64,000 bases of DNA, from assembly GCF_022682495.2 (NCBI RefSeq), contig NC_071396.1:18907735-18971734 (forward strand), written 5' to 3'. This stretch comes from Desmodus rotundus (taxonomy: Eukaryota > Chordata > Mammalia > Chiroptera > Phyllostomidae). The translations under genes and the position numbers were made by a program. Below the pieces are notes generated by a model, which did no database searches, was not told the DNA's origin, and worked only from the letters and a program-made list of their open reading frames with translations. Below, in pieces: positions 34,240-45,700 of the stretch (its first letter is position 1; the number at the start of each line of letters is the position of its first letter).

Positions 34240-35450
34240 GTTCGCTGCGCCAGGGAAGAGGACGACTTAACAACTAAAAGAGAAACGAAAACTCCAGCTC
34301 GCCGCCTGACTTCCGCCCGACTTCCGCCCGCTGGCCCCACTCCGCACAGAGCAGGCGCAGACGTAGCCGGTACTTGGGCCCGGGTGAGAAAACTGCAATG
34401 CTCCGGTTTCAGCACTCGTAGGAGGGGCTCAGGCGAAGATGCAGAGAAACCAGGTCAACTCATAGGTCACACGGCGCCCAGCCCCAAGGTCTCTGGGGCC
34501 CGTCGTTCCCCAACTGTCACCAACGCCGGCCGCCACGCAGGAAGCTAGCGATACGTTTCAAGGACCACCGGCGCTATCCGACTACCCTGCATTTCCTAAC
34601 GTTTAACAGGCAGTCCAGCGACTCGGCTTCTCGCAGGGCGCGTTCAGAGCGAGCCCGCGGACCCGCGGGGTCTGTCACTAAACTTAAGACCCTGTCATTT
34701 AAGCGGCGGGGGAGAAAGCCGCCCCAGATCGCCGGCCTGCGGCGGGAGCCCCGCACCACACCGGGCGGGCTGACCGGAGACGGGCCCACCCTTCAACTCC
34801 GATCTGGGAGAGTGACGGCCGAAGCCCCTCGGCTGTCGGCGCGCCCCCCGCCGCGGCTCCCGAAAGCCCCCGACTCACCCGGACAGGCGTCCCAGGCGCT
34901 CACGCAAAAGGTCTTCTCTGCCGCGGCGCTCCGTCCCGCTGCGGTTCGGCGCCCGCGCGCGGCTACGGGACGCGAGAGCGGTCAATCCGCTGACCCTGGC
35001 CGAGTTCGCGCTGGGGACGTCGCCGTCGGCCACTGGTCTGCGTCCGCCCGCCGGCTGCCGCCACCCAGCCCCGCCTCCCACACAGCCTCTGGGACTCAGG
35101 CTGCAACCGCCTCGGTGCGGGATGGCAGGGACAAGGGAAGAAGACTGTTTCTAGAAACCCCTGGCCAGAGCTGGCCGCCTCTGCCCAGTCGTCGGGGCAG
35201 GGCGGAGGGAAATGTGGGGAGAAAAGGAAAAGTCTTCGGCTCCCAGTCCAGCGTGTCCCGTCTGCGCCGTGTTGCCGGCCTCCAGTCTCGAAGGGAGGGC
35301 ACTTAGGGCCGGGGTGCACACCGCCCTGGTCCCGCCGGACCGCAGGCCCGTCTCTGGCCTTTCCTGGGCGCGCAGGTCGCTGGTGTTTCTCGGGGTCGCT
35401 TCCTCATCTCCCTGGGACAGGAGTGCAAGTTGTGCGGTCAAGGGTAACCC
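34240..35450. promoter_or_regulatory. LGALS8: CpG island, probable LGALS8 promoter and non-coding first exon
   Basis: This is the richest CpG stretch of the window. It lies about 0.8 kb upstream (minus-strand sense) of the first LGALS8 coding exon. A strong minus-strand donor, GTGAGT, is at 34,873-34,878 after GCCTGTCCGG and is a good candidate for the end of a non-coding exon 1 starting near 34.9-35.1 kb. CpG density extends to both sides, so transcription in the other direction (an antisense RNA as known in human) is possible. Open frames on both strands here are long only because GC-rich DNA lacks stop codons. Confidence 0.7.
34308..34329 (-). promoter_or_regulatory. Tandem pair of composite Sp1/ETS motifs
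   Basis: Two head-to-tail 11-bp copies are present. On the minus strand they read GGGCGGAAGTC twice, each joining a GC box (GGGCGG) to an ETS core (CGGAAGT). Their position in the CpG island fits a TATA-less promoter. Binding is inferred from the motifs only. Confidence 0.5.
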
Positions 35451-36680
35451 AACTAGAGACGCCGCCCCCTTGTGCCACTTCTCTGGGCGTCAGTGGAACG
35501 AGAGGTCGGGGGCCTGGCTCCAGTGTCGTGGACTGTGCCGGGCCCTGAGTCCGTCCACGTCGTCTCACCGGATGGCAGGTGTTTGCTAAACTGTGCACGC
35601 CTGCGGGAGACGCACGGAGCACGAGTGGGCCAAGCGACTGCGGGCCTGGCCGACCTGCTGCTGGGCAAGCTTCAGAGACACACAGTCGCCTGGGCTGCCG
35701 TGGTGGCTGGGCTCGCAGCCCGTTTTCCACTCCTGCCTGTCGCTACTAGATTTTTATCCACGTTTGCTGTGACAGATACGTTTCAGTGTCACTGCTGTGG
35801 CCTTCTCTGCTCTGCAGCTTTTGTTTTCATTATTTTTAAATTTAAATTGACAGGTTCATTACACATCCCACACCAGCGAACTCAAGTGTGATTCGCTTAC
35901 TTTTCTCTTTCCCTTCCATTCTCTTTACAAGTTCGGATTCACTATTCAGGATCCAACTTAAATTGCTGTGTTAGCCCTTGACACACACTGTCTTGGACGT
36001 GGACCCGTTTTCCATGCATCATGTTCTGTCTGTCCAACTCCATTGCAAATTGAGAGGACCAATTTAGTCTAGTGTGAGGAATAGTGCCTAGTGGGGATTC
36101 TTAGGCACTGGAAGTATTAGGTTACTGAGCCCATTGACTCTCTTCACGACTTTGCCCGGGTTTAGCACCCCTCCTTTACAAACTGGGTTGAAACAAATAC
36201 ACATCGATGTTCTATTTCTTTGGTGGATAGGATTTAGGTGCAAACGGATCTGAGTAAAAGAGCCAGGAATCCAGTGTAGGTGAAGTAACTCCTGCTTAAA
36301 TAAGGGGCACAAATCCCAAGAACTTAGTCTTAAAAATAACCCCCTCATGGGTCCCTGTTTTGTTTAAATGAGCTCAGTATGTTTTTTATATAACGTAATC
36401 AATACGTACTGAATGCCCGCCGTGACCAGGTCCAATGATAAGGATTACGAGTACACGACGGGCTTTGCAGGGACTCCTTCCAGCACTCCTCAGGCCGCCA
36501 TGCAATTTAAAACTTATGAATCCTATATTTCTAGGATTTTCTATTTACTATTTTCAGGTCACAGTCGACAACAGACAATGAAACCACAGGTAAGGGGGGA
36601 CAACTGTACTTGCCTCACGGATGCTTCTTGAAGCAGAGAAGAGACACAAACGTTTGGAAGTTCCAAGTCACTTCCTTGGA
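35451..36680. other. No gene recognised
   Basis: The CpG island shoulder passes into ordinary intergenic sequence. Nothing supported was found. Confidence 0.4.
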
Positions 36681-36689
36681 TTATTACGA

Positions 36690-37235
36690 GCTCCTCCTCA
36701 TTGGTCTCCCTGCTTTTGCCCTTGCCCCCCCTACAATCTATTGTCAACCGGCAACCAGAGAGACATGATGACAAAGCATAATCCGTACAATGTTATTCCT
36801 CTGCTAAAACCTGCCATTAGCTTTTGCTCATCCTTTGAGTAAAGATCCAAGTTCTTACAAGCACTTGCTGGCCTGCCCCTGCCCCCGACACTCTCAGACT
36901 TCATTTCCTACTGCATTCCTCCTCCCTTATTCTGAGACCACCACACTGGCCTTGTACCTCAGAACCTTTGCATTTGATCCTTTGCCTCCTTCACATCTAC
37001 CCAAATAATCCGTGGAGGCGCTTCCTGACCACCAGAATTAAAACTGCAAAACTCTCCTGAAACACACATATACAGTCCCTTTCACTCTTCCTTGCTTTAT
37101 TTCTCCAGAGCACTTGTCATACTCTAATATGCTACATAATTTATCTTTTTTTATTTCATTCGACTTCACCCACCAGAGTATAAGCTCTAGGAGACCAGGG
37201 AGTTTTAACAGTTCTTGCCTCAATGGAGGTTGCGT
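36690..37235 (+). repeat. L2 LINE fragment
   Basis: AAAGATCCAAGTTCTTACAA, CTGGCCTGCCCCTGC, CCTCAGAACCTTTGCATTTG and GAGTATAAGCTCTAGGAGAC occur in the order found in the L2 3' end. Confidence 0.7.
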
Positions 37236-38639
37236 GCCAGTAGGAGATGCAGACAGCGATGTGTTTGGAGAAGATTAAAATAGAATGATGGAATTGTGAG
37301 CACTTGGGTGGCTACTTTAGTAAGGTGCCAGGGAGAACCTCTCGAAAGAGGTGACGTTTAAGTTGCTGGTGAGTGAAAGAAAGGAGGAAGCTAATGATGA
37401 TCTTGGGGAGGAGACTTTGAGGCTGAGGGAATGACTAGTGCAAAGAACCTGAGACTCCTGAGAGCACCTTTAGTGCCCTCGGGAAGAGAGAGGGAGGCCA
37501 GCTACATGACTGAAGCATAGTAGACAGGGAGAAAATGGTATGAGATGAAGTCATGGAATTTGATGAGGTCACGTAGGAGAGTAGCTGGTTGGTCAACTGA
37601 CCCAGGACATAAGTCAAGAAGAGAAAAACCAGTAACAGACTGAGGAGGGGCAGCCATGGAGACCTGCTGTAAGTGGTGACGTAGAAGCCCAAGAAAGTCT
37701 GGAGGAAGAACATCCTGTGCCAAATGCTGCTGAGAGGTCAAGGAACATAGAGGTGACCAATGGACTTACAAACAGGGAAGTTGTTTGTGACCGACGGTGG
37801 TGGGTTGAGAGGTGAAGTGATGGAAATAATGATTAAATGTTTCAAGAAGTTTTGCTCTGAAGAGGAACAGAGCATGGAAGCCAAGGAAACAGTGGGGTAA
37901 AGAGAAGATTTTGATTTTCTTTTGTTTTTATTTGTGCTTATTTTAAAGACAGAAGATACCACAATGGTGCCTTTTAGACTTTTTTTCAAGCCACAAGAAG
38001 GACTACATTTACATTGTGACCTGCTACATATATACTTAAAATTATGGAAACCAAAATTTCACAAAGCAGTGCTCGTTATGTGTGAGGACTTCTAATTTTT
38101 CATTTTAAAAGTGCTGTTTATAACCTGCTAAAATGTTGGCACGTCCCACCAGTGGATTATGATCTAACTTGAAAAACACATTCAGCCAAATAGGAGAGGG
38201 CTCATACCACCTACAAGAGCCAATTATGCACCTTGAAATTGGTCAGGATGGGAGTATTTACACCATGGAAATAGGCAACTGCTACAACTTAGGATTCCCC
38301 TCCTCCAAGTGTTAAACATGTATCAACACACTATTAACTGTGCTCACATGAATGGTTCTATCCTCTGTTCAACATAAGCACCTCCTGTGAGCACTCACCC
38401 TCTTTTTTTGCCCCAGACCCCCTGTGTTCAGATTCACCAGGCTTACCTCTTATGTTCCACAGGATCATGTCCCAAACCTAGTCTTTCCGGGTGTGAGAAT
38501 CAAGCTTCTAGAACTACGGCTTTGTCATAATGTGAAAGAATGTTAGAGATGGAAAAGACCTTCAGAATGCAAATTAAATTCCTTCGTTCCAATGGATCAA
38601 AGAATGAGATGCTATCCTATTTTTTAAATACTTTTCTTT
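37236..38639. other. No gene recognised
   Basis: The purine-rich 37,300-37,900 part reads like a very old interspersed repeat, but I cannot name it. No exon was found. Confidence 0.35.
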
Positions 38640-38868
38640 TTTGTAAGATACTTATTTATTCACTTATTTTTTAGAGAGTGGGGAAGTGAGAGAGAGAGAG
38701 GGAGAGAAGCATCAAATTGAGAGAAAAACATCAATTGGTTGCCTCTCATATTCCCCCTTACCAGGGACCAAATCTGCAACCCAGGCATGTGCCCTGACCA
38801 GGAATCGAACCAGTGACGTTTAGGTTTGCCGGCCAATGTCCAACCAACTGAGTCATGCTGATCAGGGC
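38640..38868 (-). mobile_element. VES-type bat SINE, reverse orientation
   Basis: On the minus strand it has GCCCTGATCAGCATGACTCA (A-box end), a B box GGTTCGATTCC (complement near 38,801) and a CA/TC tail. It is more diverged than the 28-kb copy. Confidence 0.8.
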
Positions 38869-38985
38869 TACATACTTTTCTTGAATGGCTTGACAGACTA
38901 TGGTATGTTAACCAAAGAATGTGTGCTGTTATTTCATACGAGAAGAAATATGTCTGAAATTAGGTAAATTTTAAAAGTTAAAACA

Positions 38986-39183
38986 ACCCTGTCTGGGTGG
39001 CTCAGTTGGTTAGAGCATCATCCTGCGCACCAAAAAGTCCGTGGGCTCCCCACTCATGACGCAAATGGGAGGCAAGCAGTTAATGTTTCTCTATCGCGTC
39101 AATGGTTCTCTCTCTCTTTCTCTCTTCCTCTTCTTTCTAAAATCAAAAAGCATGTCCTAGAGTGAGGATTAAAAAAAAAAGTC
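38986..39183 (+). mobile_element. VES-type bat SINE, slightly degraded
   Basis: GGGTGGCTCAGTTGGTTAGA (A box), a damaged B-box area, GGGAGGCAAGCAGTTAATG and AAAATCAAAAAGCATGTCCT, ending in A10. Confidence 0.85.
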
Positions 39184-39228
39184 AAAACAAAATGGAATAC
39201 TTCACAATAGAAAAAGAAAAGTGTAAAT

Positions 39229-39290
39229 ACAGGGGTGGACAAAAGTAGGTTTACAATTGTAATACAATAATTAAAAACTTAATGCTCATT
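39229..39290 (+). repeat. DNA transposon terminal-like fragment
   Basis: CAGGGGTGGACAAAAGTAGG followed by TTTACAATTGT resembles the end of a small transposon common in bats. A matching opposite end was not found, so it is probably a fragment. Confidence 0.35.
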
Positions 39291-39549
39291 ATAATCTCGG
39301 TTCCTATAATCAAAGTCTCGAGATTCACAATACCAGTAAAGGCCTCCCTCAGCAACCATCTCAGGATTTAGCCAGCCCTCTTAAAACACAGCACTCCTCT
39401 GCCAGCGTATATTGACACAGCTCATTCTAAAAGTGACAAGTGAAACCTCAAGGGAAGAATTTGTGACAGGTTGGAGCAAGCAAGAAGTCCAGGTGGTTTT
39501 TCCAAATTAAAAAAAAAAGTTATTGAAATCAAATACTTTCTTAAAAACT

Positions 39550-40660
39550 TTTCCTTTTGGACGTTTTAAACCATACACATAAGGAAAGACTGCATCGAAC
39601 TCCTGTCTGCATGTTGTCCAGCTCCAGCCGTGATCAGTGGTCCTGTGAGCTTCATCTACCGCCCCCCTCACCCTCCTACCACTGGCTCATTTTAAAGCAC
39701 ATCTCAGATTTCATTTAATCTATAAAAACTTCGAAAGTGGTGGTTAGACTTACAGGTTTAATAAAGCCTGGGTTCAGTTTTAGGGTGGTGTGTACTTCCA
39801 GTGGCAACTCATCAGGAGGCACTTGAAATCTCGTTTTTCTTTGTCTGATATCAGGACTGATCAGTGGCTTTGGCTGTTGTTAGCCTGATCCATCTATTAC
39901 AAAGTTTCCATCACATTTTCATCAAGGTCTTAGCAGCTAGCTATTGATGGTCATTGCTACCCATTATTTCATTAGGGATTGAAAAATGGTGATCTATAAA
40001 TTCCATCATTCCTCCAGTATTTATGATTGGAATTCTTCTATAAGGAAATACTGTTTCTTTCACCAACTACTTGATGACATCAAGGTGAAGTTTATGGCAG
40101 AAAGGCAGGGTAGGTGCTTGATCCTTTCCCTGTACTTGGGGGTTTTCTTAATACCTCAGTTCCCCATGTATTTGTTCCCCCCAAAAAGGTAGCCAATGAG
40201 TTGGTTTTTAAAAAGCATCATTAAGAATTCATGTATATTAATATATTTATTGTTTCTCTTTTTTTTGGATACTTAAATTATCCCATCCTTAACCAGAGGG
40301 GACCCTTTTGACTGGCCTTGGGGTTCCTTCGACACAAATGTTAGTTTCCTTGCCTTCTGGTATGACAAGGTGTCCCAAGCTGTCATTTTCATTTCCTACC
40401 GAATCTGGACTTCACAATTTCTCCAAGGAAACTGTTAGTGGGAAGTATGTAAAGGCCAAATTTTGACTAGGGATGCTTCTGGCAACTGGGTTGGTTTCTA
40501 AACTTCCTCAGTGGGTGAAGCTAGAGAAAAAAAATTTTTTTTAAATATCTGAGTTTCTACTTGTTTCTTTTCATTCAATACAGAGCTACAATGTTTTCAT
40601 TTAACTTTTTAAATTTTACATTCATACCTCATTTTTCTTGTGAAATCTTGGTTTCTAACA
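39550..40660 (+). repeat. Ancient LINE-like interspersed repeat, family not named
   Basis: A long block follows a repeat common across mammals, with ordered matches such as CATCAGGAGGCACTTGAAAT, CATTATTTCATTAGGGATTG, GGTGCTTGATCCTTTCCCTG and TTAAATTATCCCATCCTTAA. It is strongly diverged. I recognise the pattern but not the exact family. Confidence 0.5.
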
Positions 40661-40799
40661 ACATTAACATAATTACTTAGGTGCTTTACCCTATTACATA
40701 TAGTAGTTTCGAGATAAAAAAACAAATTTATAGTGACAATATGATTACAAAACAAAATCAAGGTTTATTTGAAGTTTTCTGTCCTTAGGCTATATCCCA

Positions 40800-42335
40800 A
40801 GAGAAAATCAAATGTTTATGTGTTAAAACAATTTGATAATACTATCCAGAGTGATCTATAAATCCATTGGAATCATTATCAAAATCTCAACAGCACTTTT
40901 TACAGAAATAGAAAAAGTTTCTAAAATTGGTAGGGAACCTCAAGGGACCCTGAATAACCAAAACAATCTTGAAAAATAACAAAAGAGTTGGAGGTCTCAC
41001 ACTTTCTGATTTCAAAACATATTACAAAGCTAGTAGGAGAATTAGCGTAGTGCCGGCATGACGACAGACGCATGGACCAAAGGAACAGAACACAGAGCCC
41101 TGAAACGAGCCCCCTGGCATGAAGTCACCTCACAAGGGTGACAACGCCACTCAATGGGGGAAAGAAAGTCTCTTCAACGGACTACACTGGGAGAAATGGG
41201 CAGCCACGTGCAAAAGAATGAAGTTGTACCCTTCCCTACACCGCATTCAAAAATTAACTTAAAATGGACTACAGGTCTAAACATAAAATCTAAACTATAG
41301 AATTTCTAGAAGAAAACATAGAGGGAAAACTTCCTGATGTTGGATTTTGGCAGTGATTTCTTGGCAACAACACCAAGAGCACAGATAACACATTTTAAAG
41401 TAGGCAAATAGGACTACATCAAACCTAAGAAGTCTGCGCCTGAGGGACACAATCAACAGAGCAAAACGACAACCCACAGAATGGGAGAAAATACCCTGCA
41501 AATCTTTATCTGATAAGGGGTTAATCTCCAGAACATGTAAAGAAGTACTGCAACTCAAAACAACAAAAAACAAGTAACCCAACTCAAAAATGTGCAAAGA
41601 ACTTTAACAGACATTTTGCAAAAGATGATATATAGGGGACCGAGTATATGAAAAGGTGATTAACATCAGTAAATTAGACAAATGCAAAGCAAAACCACAA
41701 TGCCATGCTACCTCACATTCATTAGGATGGCTTTTATTAAAAATAACAAGTGCTAGCAAGGAGGTGGAGAAAACAGTATGGCGGTTCCTCAAAAAATTTA
41801 AAATGGAGCTGCCATAGGATCCGGCAGTCCCTCATTTGGGTTTATATCCACAGGAACTAAGAGCAGAATCTCAAAGAAGTATTTTTATACCTGTGTTCAG
41901 AGCAGCATCATTCACGACAGCCAAGAGGTAAAAACAACCTAAGTACCTGTTACAGATAAACAAAATGTGATACATACATAAAATGGAATGCTATGCAGCA
42001 TTGAAAACGAAGGAAATCCTGCTATGCATGCTACCACATAGATGAATATTGGACACCATGCTACATGAAATAAACCATGGACGAATATTGGACATTATGC
42101 TAAATGAAATAAACCATGGATGAATATTGGACATCATGCTAAATGAAATAAACCATGGATGAATATTGGACATTATGCTAAGTGAAATACGCTTGTTGAA
42201 ATAAGCACAAGACAATTAAGATCATTCCACTTAAATGAGATGTTTACAGTAGTCAAATTCATGGAAACAGAAAGAATGGTAGTTGCTCTGGGCTGGGGTA
42301 AGAGAAAGAAATGGAGAGTTGTTTCATGGGTATAG
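40800..42335 (+). mobile_element. L1 LINE fragment (ORF2 C-terminal part to 3' UTR)
   Basis: The run contains ORF2-type sequence (TTGGAGGTCTCACACTTTCT, CAAGGGTGACAACGCCACTC, ATAAAATCTAAACTATAGAA) and then the 3' end region. It has many stops and is dead. A 39-bp tandem repeat has grown inside it at 42,041-42,192. Confidence 0.8.
42041..42192. repeat. 39-bp tandem repeat, about 3.9 copies, inside an L1
   Basis: Each unit starts ATGAATATTGGACAxxATGC and ends AAATAAACCATGG, with a few differences between copies. The unit comes from the L1 sequence itself. The last copy is incomplete. Confidence 0.9.
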
Positions 42336-42344
42336 AGTTTAAGG

Positions 42345-42515
42345 GTTTTTAAATTTCTATTTCATTGATTTGAGAGAGACAGACAGACATCGACTTGTTG
42401 TTCCACATATTCATACATTCATTGGTTTATTTTTGTATGTGCCCTGACTGGGGATCGAACCTGCAACCTTGGTGTATCAGGACAATGCTCTAACCAACTC
42501 TACCACCTGGCCAAG
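42345..42515 (-). mobile_element. VES-type bat SINE, reverse orientation
   Basis: On the minus strand: GGCCAGGTGGTAGAGTTGGT (A box), a B box GGTTCGATCCC (complement 42,451-42,461) and GCACATACAAAAATAAACC. It ends near the L1 fragment. Confidence 0.85.
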
Positions 42516-42724
42516 ACCCAGAGTTTTAGTTTTGAAAGATGAAAAGTCCTAGGGATCTGTTGCACAACAGTGACTGTGCAGTTACTGAGCCGTACACCAG
42601 GAGCACCTCTCCTGTGTGCAGTGATTCTCCTGAGTCCACAGGCTCCAGGACAGTGAAAGGAGCTGTTTATCTTTGCATCCTCAGTGCCCAGGACACACGT
42701 TATAAGCTCACTAGACTTCTGACT

Positions 42725-42776
42725 GACCGACAGAACACATGAATCAATGAGACCGACAGAACACATGAATTAATGA
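42725..42776. repeat. 26-bp tandem duplication
   Basis: GACCGACAGAACACATGAAT plus CAATGA is repeated immediately with one change (TAATGA). It is a simple recent duplication. Confidence 0.9.
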
Positions 42777-42779
42777 CTG

Positions 42780-45700
42780 TGTTGGAATCTACATAAAAGC
42801 ACCAATTAGACATAGTGGTTGATGTCAACCTTTAATTTTGTAGCACCCATTATAATAGATAAAAATAATCTTTATTGCTAAGAAAAATACAAAATCATAC
42901 AGGAGATCAAAATGAAGGCAGCTGCAAAAGTACAACATCATGATATATAAACATAGAGTATCATGAAAACACAGTAGTTTAAAGGCATTGCCTTCGATGG
43001 CTGGAGAAACATCATCCACAAGGCTTTTGAGGACTTGCCTCCAAGGCTGTCACTACCACAGAAGATGGCTTAGGAAGTCCTGGGAGACTACCCTCTTTTA
43101 CCCTCAAAGAGGGTGGTAAACTCAGGTATTTCAAGCTGCACCTCAAAGCAACTGCAGGGTTGATTTCTAGACGGCGTGGAGGCTGAGCAGGACCTATGTG
43201 TGCTGTGAGTCTTCCTGCAGGCAGTGGGTCCCACTGGGTGTGCACCCACCTCGTGGAGCTCTGGCAGCCTCAGCACATGGCTTAGTGCAGTGGCCACCGC
43301 GCTCTCTAAACTCTTGCCCCCTGCAGTGAGAGCCGCTTGCACAGGGTTCGCAGGTGGAGCCTGAACTCCCACCGAGCAGACAGATTGGTCTCCTCAATTC
43401 TTTGGGCATACATCATTATGTAGTCTCAGTTACAAGGTTAGAAAACAGTTTTAACACTATCGGGCCCAAGTGCCATTAAATAGGAAAGACAATCCCACAG
43501 ATCACCTCTGCGTGTGTAAGTGAAAGAAAGCAGCAGAGGTGGGCCTGTAGCCGGGGAGAGAAGGCCATAGGCGTATAGAGGCGTCTGACTTGAGAAATGG
43601 GTCAATAGCTCTAAGATCAACGACACTAAGAGCAGAAACAGGGACAAAGGAGAGGAAAATCACACCACAGGGAGGGCAGAAGTGAACAATATTATTCAGG
43701 GAATAGTCTTGGGTGAAAACTAAACAAAACATTTCTTCATCTAAAAAAGGAAGGAAAAAGTCTGCTGGGCCATATTTACTGATATTGCAGTCAGGACAGG
43801 TTTTTGCGTGTGTCTCAGAGGGAAGGGGGGCTGGTGCTCCTGGTCCACAGGCACTGTGACCGCGGGGATCAGGGCAGTATCCACCGATTCCCAGAGTATG
43901 GACCTGGCAGCAGAGGGGACTGTGACACCTCCATCTGAAAGACGGGTGACGTAATAGGGGCACCTTCAGGGGACTGGGCCCTCATTCATGCCGGCCTCAT
44001 TCTACGTACCTTTGCCCATTTGTGAAATAGCTGTGCACTTCCCATTTTTAGTGGGTCTAACTGGGAGGGCTATTTCAGTGCTGTACTTTCTAAGCTTTTA
44101 AACATACAATCAGTTAATAGAGGTTGGTGTTAGGCTGGTTTCCGGGAGGCTGCCCAATCAGAAAGGGTGTATGGACCTCACCTTCCAGCAGAGGGCAGCA
44201 CCACAACACAAGTGCAGTGAAGGAACCTGCACAGCATCTTGTCTATTACAGCCAGTTTTCTCTAACACCGAATGATATTGATGCCAATCCTGGCAAACAA
44301 TTTAAGCCCTAGCCATCTGAAATCTTACGTGAAATAATGTGCCTTATGTGAGCTCGTGTCCTCGGTGCGTGGAGTCAGTGTGGCTTAGCTTTCACCCGCT
44401 GCGAGCGGTGATGTACTGCAGCGGAATAAAATGCCTGTTACAAAGCGCCCGGTCCCGAAACGCTGCAGGTGGGCGCTCCGTTTAAAAGAGCATGTCTCAG
44501 AACTTGGCTGAAGAGATTTCATCCTTTCAATAGCAAAAGGACCTCAGCACCAGCAGGTTAGTTCCTAGTGTGGCCAACTGAACGTGGACCCCTGCAGACA
44601 GCGTATCAGCAAAGCTCTTCCGTATTAAAAAAATGACCTTACATTTTATCAACTTGATCAATTAGTTACAATTTTCTTCCTTCACACTCTTGCCCTTGTG
44701 CAGTATCAGCATATTTACCCCATTACAGTATTTGCTATAAATTAAAATTTAAAAAGTGTTTGGGGAATTACACAATTGAGTTATAGTTCTATTTCAGTTG
44801 CGAATTACTCTGCCATCCTGCATTAAGTCGAAGGCTAGAGTCTGAATGAACTTTATGTTTTAAAATCTTTTGGTTAAATTTCTCTCTACTCACATCATAC
44901 TCCTAATAATCAAAACTTTTCATAAAGTAAATGCCAGTCCATACAGATGTCAGTATGTGCAGATGATGATAGAGTCAAATTGAAATGGCACATTTACGTC
45001 AACTCTCTGATTTTTAAAAATCCCTTCTACAAGGGATTTTCCCCCCCTGCAATTGTAATAGGAATTTTAAGCTTTCATAGCCAGGGGCAGAAATCATTAG
45101 CCCTCGGGACTTTGGAAGTAATGGTGCCAAAAGGAGAGGTGAGCAGGTAGTGCTCTGTGGTCACACGGTTTTCCTGTACTTCCTGAGCTTAAAGATAACG
45201 GAGCACACTCAGCTCTGCCCACACTGACCCACCTGAATTCTGGGTCAACGTTTTTCATCAGACTCAAAGGTAAGTTCGGCTGACACTTAGGAGGAACAGC
45301 AACAGGCAAGACACCTAAGATGATACATTCACTTAAAAGTCAGTGTTGAGATTGAAATTCTGAGTTTGGAATTCTGGAACACGTCCCACAGGAGCAGGGC
45401 TAGCAGGGATCCATGTACCCACACCAGCCCACAGCCCTCAGAGCACTCTCAGTTCACACACCTGTGACTTGGTGAACGGACGTTCTGTAGAACCACCTCA
45501 CTGAGTGTAGCGGTGCTTCCAGGGGAAGATTGCTGCCCGTGTTCCAGATTTAAAATTTGGGGTAGTAGAAACTTTAAAAAAAAAATTATCTGCAGCTGTG
45601 GTTCTATTGTCGGGGTTAGAAGCCCACCTCCCCCGGCTGCTGTCTCACCACCCAGAGTGGCTTTCAGGGGCATGGGGCCTCCCCCCACCGGGAGCTGGAG

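Noticed and set aside
33900..34415. 171-codon minus-strand open frame next to the LGALS8 promoter
   Set aside because: It runs through LINE 3' sequence and into the CpG island, has no recognisable domain and no splice support. It is likely chance.
34812..35306. 164-codon plus-strand open frame in the CpG island
   Set aside because: GC-rich sequence has few stop codons. Overlapping frames on both strands are equally open and none shows a known motif.
42041..42192. CRISPR-like regular repeats
   Set aside because: The units are directly adjacent without spacers and derive from L1 in a mammalian genome.
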